This document shows positions 59,852 to 64,000 of a stretch of DNA of 64,000 nucleotides, in pieces. The notes under the pieces were generated by a model that made no database searches, was not told the origin of the DNA, and was given only the letters and a program-made list of their open reading frames with translations. The translations under genes and the position numbers were made by a program. Source of the stretch: Paguma larvata (Eukaryota; Chordata; Mammalia; Carnivora; Viverridae); NCBI GenBank assembly GCA_030068075.1, contig CM057839.1, positions 19,013,167 to 19,077,166 on the forward strand, written 5' to 3'. Numbering within the stretch: the first letter of the stretch is position 1; every line of letters begins with the position of its first letter.

Positions 59852-61082
59852 AATGTTAACCTCACCAAAAAACCATAGAAACAGTAATGTTTGACCACAT
59901 ATGTGGGTACCATGGTCCAACAAAATTGACACAAAGTTAACCACCCCACTTTCTAAATTATATTCTTTGCGGAACACTTGAATACGTTGACAGCATTGAA
60001 CTCACCCTGTAGGCCATGAGACACAAACACAAAGCATCAGCTTTAAGATGGTGCCTAATCTGGTATGGTAAAAAACAAACAAATGAAAAAAAACGAACAA
60101 AGCAAATATCGGAGAGGAAGAAAGTCAATCTCTTCTGAATGTACAGGAACCAATGAGCTGTGAAAACCTACAACAGTAATTCATCACCATCTTGTAGTTT
60201 AGAACAGAAGTCTATAATGGTTTTATAATTTTATCACTGGGAATACTTGTTAAAATATGGAAGTTACATGCATTTAATAATTTATATTTCATTACCCATA
60301 TTATATAACCTAGAACAACTAGTCAGATGATTAGAAAAGGTAGTAAACACTAGTAATTTGTATGATTAACTTTGTGGCTTGAGAAGCTCTTGATAACTGA
60401 AATTCAATTTGTTATACTAGTATTTCTAGAGAAATGCCTCTATAGCTTCCTAATACAGAAACAGAATTACTGTATTAACAGAAAGAAAACTATTTTGAAG
60501 GAAATATGATTTAAGTCTCCAGCTCCAGAAATTACAACTAGTGATTTATTTTCCAGGTAGGGATTTCACATTAAATTCATTTCTGTACTAATGCCATGGC
60601 CTTGTGTAACTCCCAAGCTGTTGGGCCGCACTGGTCACCCAATAACTGTGCTGAGCAGTTACTGTGGCTGCAGAAGTGACACAGAACATGCTTTGATCCA
60701 ATTAAATTGGAGAGCTGATTCTAGACCCAAGCTTTAGTTTGGATGGATTCCAGGCAGGAAACAACTTTGAAATTGCTCTCATCATTTCAGGCTAAAGAAA
60801 ATGCCAAGGCTGATGGAGAGAATTAGCAAGCAAAAGAGAAAAGAAGAAATGTAAAACAGTATCACACAATTTAGAGTAAGAACGCGCTACCTTGCCATCC
60901 TTGCACCTGAGTACAGCAACAAAAGAGACTAAGAACTCTACAAAGAACTTAAAGGACTTGGAAAAGTACAAGTGTACATTCCAGAACATACCTGAGAGTG
61001 GGAGACAAGAGCAATGTGAGGCCCAGAAAACAGGCTGACGAGCAGAGTTTATCATCTTAGTCACCATAATTAAGGATTTTTG
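59852..61082. other. Unassigned sequence
   Basis: About 1.2 kb. A less AT-rich part lies at 60,580-60,760. A 91-codon minus-strand frame (60792-61067) has no known domain. Confidence 0.4.
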
Positions 61083-61450
61083 ATACGGGCTAAACTGTGT
61101 CCCATCCCCACTACCCCAAATTCATATGTTCAAGTCCTAACGCCCGTATTTCAGAATGTGACTGTAACTGGAGATAGGGTCTTTAAAGGGTGATGCAGGT
61201 GAAATGAGGTCATTTCTAGGTGGGCCCTGCTAAGACTGGTATCCTTATAAGAGGAGGAAAATTAGGACACATATGTGTATACGTGTGAAGACAGAGTGAG
61301 AAGACGGTGACCTTCAAGCCACGGATATAAGGTTCGAAGAAAGCGACCCAGTCAACACCTTGACTTCCATCATCCAGAGCTGTCAAATAATGAATTTCTG
61401 TCATATAACCCACCCTGTCTGGTATTTTGTCAGCAGTTTTACTATTAGCT
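61083..61450 (+). repeat. MLT1-type LTR (MaLR), second copy
   Basis: 'gggctaaactgtgtcccatc', 'aaattcatatgttcaagtcc', 'ctggagatagggtctttaaa', 'actggtatccttataagagg', 'cagtcaacaccttgacttcc' and 'ggtattttgtcagcagtttt' follow the MLT1 consensus along almost its full length. Solo and ancient. Confidence 0.87.
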
Positions 61451-61545
61451 ACTTGGTTAGAACTCGTCGGACACACAGCACAGAATCAAATACTTCAGGA
61501 CACATTTTCTGTTAGTGTCTACAGTTCATTAAAATTTTTCTCATT

Positions 61546-61786
61546 AGGGGAGACTGAGTGGCTCAGTCGGCTAAGCATCCAACTCAGTTTCGGCTCAGGG
61601 CATGATCCCCTGGTTCGTGAGATCAAACACCAGTGTCGGGCTCTGAGCTGATAGCGTGCAGCTTGCTTGGGATTCTCTGTCTCCTGCTTTCTGTGCCCCT
61701 CCCCCACTTGCATGCACACATGCCGGTGCACTCTTTCATAATAAACATTTAAAAAAAACTTAGAAAACAAAAGTTTAAAAAAATAG
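61546..61786 (+). mobile_element. CAN SINE (SINEC), plus strand
   Basis: The head ggggagactgagtggctcag is followed by gctcagggcatgatcccctg, gtgtcgggctctgagctgat and the tail ctttcataataaacatttaa plus a long A-rich stretch. Duplicate ttctcatta at 61537-61545 and 61787-61795 marks the ends. Confidence 0.94.
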
Positions 61787-61999
61787 TTCTCATTACAAAA
61801 ATGTAGGTTCTTTTATTTTCTTTTTATGTTTATTAAGGGTCAAGTTGAATAACTGGAGTTTTTAAGTAACAGTTTTCACGTATTTATATATTCTGAATTG
61901 CATGTTAATTGTGTTTGCTTCAAGATTTTGATGTCTAAAAGAAAATAAACCAGGTAATATGAATCCTTTAGAGGTTCCTATTTGGGTATGCCATTCCTT

Positions 62000-62212
62000 G
62001 GTTTTTGTTAAAATTTTTAATGTTTATTTTGCAAGAGACACACACACAATGCAAGGGATAATGAGTGAGAGAGAGGGAGACACAGAATCTGAAGCAGGCT
62101 CCAACTTAACTGGCAGCACAGAGCCTGATGTGCATCTCAAACTCCTGAACCGCGGGATCATGACCTCAGCCAAAGTCAAACGCTTAGCTGACTGAGCCAC
62201 CCAGGTGCCCCC
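62000..62212 (-). mobile_element. CAN SINE (SINEC), minus strand
   Basis: Reversed tail 'aaaatttttaatgtttattt', a short CA run, GA-rich body and final gccacccaggtgccccc. The word gccattcc at 61990-61997 and 62213-62220 is a probable target duplicate. Confidence 0.93.
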
Positions 62213-62220
62213 GCCATTCC

Positions 62221-62796
62221 CTGTTCTTAGATGTGTAGTTTAAATTTAAGAAATACTCCTATTAAGTAATGAAATCTGAACTGGAGAGGAGTCTAGATAA
62301 TTTCATTGATTAAATGACCTACATATGGGGAAAATACACTCTTACTAACTGAAAACATGTTCTAAGAGTGGCAGAGTGTTTAGAGTCTTTAGGTCCCTAC
62401 ACCTTCATAGGCACTGTAGCCAGAGCCTGACTTGGGCATACATCTGTTCATTCAGTTTACTTATACATTCTAGGTATGTCATTTGTGATGGACTTTGAAA
62501 TAGGCAAAGGGCCTAATTCCCGTATGGCTTTTGTTTATCACAGATGGAATAAGAAAATACGTGATAAAGTGAAGCCTCCACTTAAAATGTTTTTCAGTTG
62601 GGAATGCAGTTCTGAGGATCCCATGTAAAATGTATCTACAAATACTGAACTATTAGTTTATCATTCTACAAACATCTTTTTTTTGAACAGCAAAGTATGT
62701 GTAGTAACAAAAGCTGTGCTTTTACAATGAATCATTCTTCAGGTCAAGAGACAGCTTGATGTTAGCGCAGGGAATTCTTGGGGCTGTTTGGCATTG
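62221..62796. other. Unassigned sequence
   Basis: About 575 bp without a recognised element. Confidence 0.4.
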
Positions 62797-62809
62797 TAAG
62801 TTTACTTAT

Positions 62810-62869
<60 letters not shown>

Positions 62870-63023
62870 CACAAGCAGGGGAGGGACAGAGAGAGAATCC
62901 CAAGCAGGCTCTGCACTGTCAGCACAGGACCCCAAGGGGACTGCATCCCACAAACCGTGAGATCATGACCGGAGCCAAAATCCAGAGTCAGATGCTTAAC
63001 TGACTGAGCTGTCCAGGTGCCCC
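62797..63023 (-). mobile_element. CAN SINE with expanded GA tract, minus strand
   Basis: Reversed tail 'taagtttacttattttgaga', a long GA run, then the body (aagcaggctctgcactgtca, gagatcatgaccggagccaa) and head (gactgagctgtccaggtgcc). The CT-rich region that normally lies near the SINE tail has expanded into the microsatellite at 62813-62863. Confidence 0.94.
62813..62863. repeat. (GA)n microsatellite, about 25 units
   Basis: A pure GA run of about 50 bp inside the SINE. It produces artificial RERERE and SLSLSL reading frames on the two strands that are not genes. Confidence 0.97.
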
Positions 63024-63240
63024 ATGCACCTAACTTGTACAAGCATTCCTTAATTCAGAAACTGTAGGACTGGAAGGAATTCTGAAAGAAAGTTTTCTAC
63101 TATGAGCAAGATAGAGGCAAAACTCTTATAAATAATTCCCAGTGCTGAAACAGATAACTGCATTAACACATCTGTGTCAAAAAAACATGCAGGTCACGCT
63201 TTTGAGCCTGTTGTGTTTATATTAAAAAAAAAAAATTACC

Positions 63241-63420
63241 AGGGTGCTTGGGTGGCTCAGTTGGTTCGGCGTCTGACTTGATCTCACGGTTCATGAGTTT
63301 AAGCCCTATATCTGGTTCTGTGCTGACAGTTAGGTGCCTGCTTAGATTATGTGTCTCCCTCTCTCTGCCCCTCCCCCAGCTCATTCTGTCCCTTTCTCAA
63401 AAATAAACATTAAAAAAAAA
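63241..63420 (+). mobile_element. CAN SINE with internal deletion, plus strand
   Basis: The head agggtgcttgggtggctcag ttggttcgg is followed by a shortened tRNA-like part (ctgacttgatctcacggttc), so the 'cttcggctcaggtcatg' part is missing. The tail is ctcaaaaataaacattaaaa. Duplicate aaaaattacc flanks it at about 63231-63240 and 63421-63430. Confidence 0.94.
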
Positions 63421-63540
63421 AAAAATTACCACTGGCTCCCAAGCATACCTTTTCTAGAGCTTGTGTCTTAGATGTCTACACTTTTCTTACTAATGTTTTA
63501 CACTGTTTACATGAATCGAGTTTTTAAATAAACATGTATA

Positions 63541-63569
63541 GGGGCACCTGGGTGGCTCAGTCTGTTGAA
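63541..63569 (+). mobile_element. CAN SINE head fragment
   Basis: Only the first ~29 bp of a SINEC (ggggcacctgggtggctcag) is present. No body or tail follows. What comes next looks like a different sequence. Confidence 0.75.
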
Positions 63570-63707
63570 CCACTTAGCTTAATTGGTTAGACTCTGGTGA
63601 TGAACCTAGAATACCGATTTTCCATAAGGTCAAATTCATACCCCATAAATTAAAAAATCAGCTTTTTTCTATACTTTTATTCCATTTTCCAATTAAGTGA
63701 CATTTTA

Positions 63708-63714
<7 letters not shown>

Positions 63715-63763
<49 letters not shown>
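63715..63763. repeat. (TA)n microsatellite, about 24 units
   Basis: A nearly pure TA run in AT-rich flanks that also contain ttttatat and ataaaata words, so it can form a hairpin. Confidence 0.97.
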
Positions 63764-63768
<5 letters not shown>

Positions 63769-64000
63769 TATATATAAAAATATTTTCTCAGGCTTTCTTC
63801 CTTGAGCTTCACAAGCCCAGAAGAAAAATTTGAGAAATTTTCATTTCAGGTCTCGCAGGTGAGGAATCGATGCTTAATGAGATTGATGGACTTGACACAG
63901 CCAGGCATTTGCTAGACCAGGTTCTCGGACTTAAAATTGTATTCTCTTTTCTTCTCCCTTCTAGTACATAGCAACTTAAAACTGCGGTCTGATTTTCACA

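Noticed and set aside
62756..63042. Arg-Glu repeat and Ser-Leu repeat frames
   Set aside because: Direct translation of the GA microsatellite inside a SINE.
1..64000. CRISPR array, operon or mobile prokaryotic system
   Set aside because: The window is mammalian: SINEs, LINEs, MIR and MaLR fossils run through it. The only regular repeats are microsatellites, one minisatellite and the L1 5'UTR units.

Overview
This window is non-coding DNA from a carnivoran mammal, most likely a cat-family (felid) genome. The main evidence is about twenty copies or fragments of a tRNA-Lys-derived CAN SINE. These begin with a head such as ggggcacctgggtggctcag, have a CT-rich body, and end in a tail ending caaaaataaacattaaaa, which is the felid SINEC form. 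The LINE-1 copies carry carnivore-type sequence. I find no intact protein-coding gene, no rRNA or functional tRNA gene, no CRISPR array and no operon. Every open reading frame I examined is a retroelement fragment, a pseudogene fragment or a short chance frame.

Layout. 0-5.3 kb: SINEs (two back to back at 1.5-1.95 kb), an inverted L1 tail split by a SINE at 2.6-3.2 kb, and a young 5'-truncated L1 at 4.86-5.34 kb. 5.44-8.17 kb: the 5' half of a carnivore L1 (5'UTR, ORF1, endonuclease part of ORF2) that stops abruptly. 8.2-17 kb: old L1, MIR and L2 pieces plus four SINEs. 17.4-23.55 kb: an old, almost full-length L1 with repeated 5'UTR units, decayed ORF1 and ORF2, and a poly-A tail; a SINE sits in its 5'UTR. 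24.5-41 kb: mostly unique, AT-rich sequence with a few MIRs and SINEs, and a solo retroviral LTR at 29.78-30.26 kb flanked by a 7-bp duplication. 41.1-46.3 kb: a MIR, a possible old LTR, several L1 pieces, a SINE and L2 remnants.

At 47.385-47.93 kb lies an intronless, frameshifted copy of HEBP1 (heme-binding protein 1, SOUL family). It is the only gene-derived feature I can name. 48.6-58.8 kb holds a 36-bp tandem repeat, three L1 pieces, MLT1-type and hAT-type fossils and SINEs. 59.7-64 kb holds a MIR, a second MLT1 LTR, five SINE copies or fragments, a long GA microsatellite inside a SINE and a long TA microsatellite at the right end.

Nothing points to a new molecular system. The interest lies in the insertion history: nested insertions, clean target-site duplications, a solo LTR, unusual truncation patterns and one retropseudogene. 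Repeat family names and most boundaries come from recognition by eye and were not checked against a repeat library.
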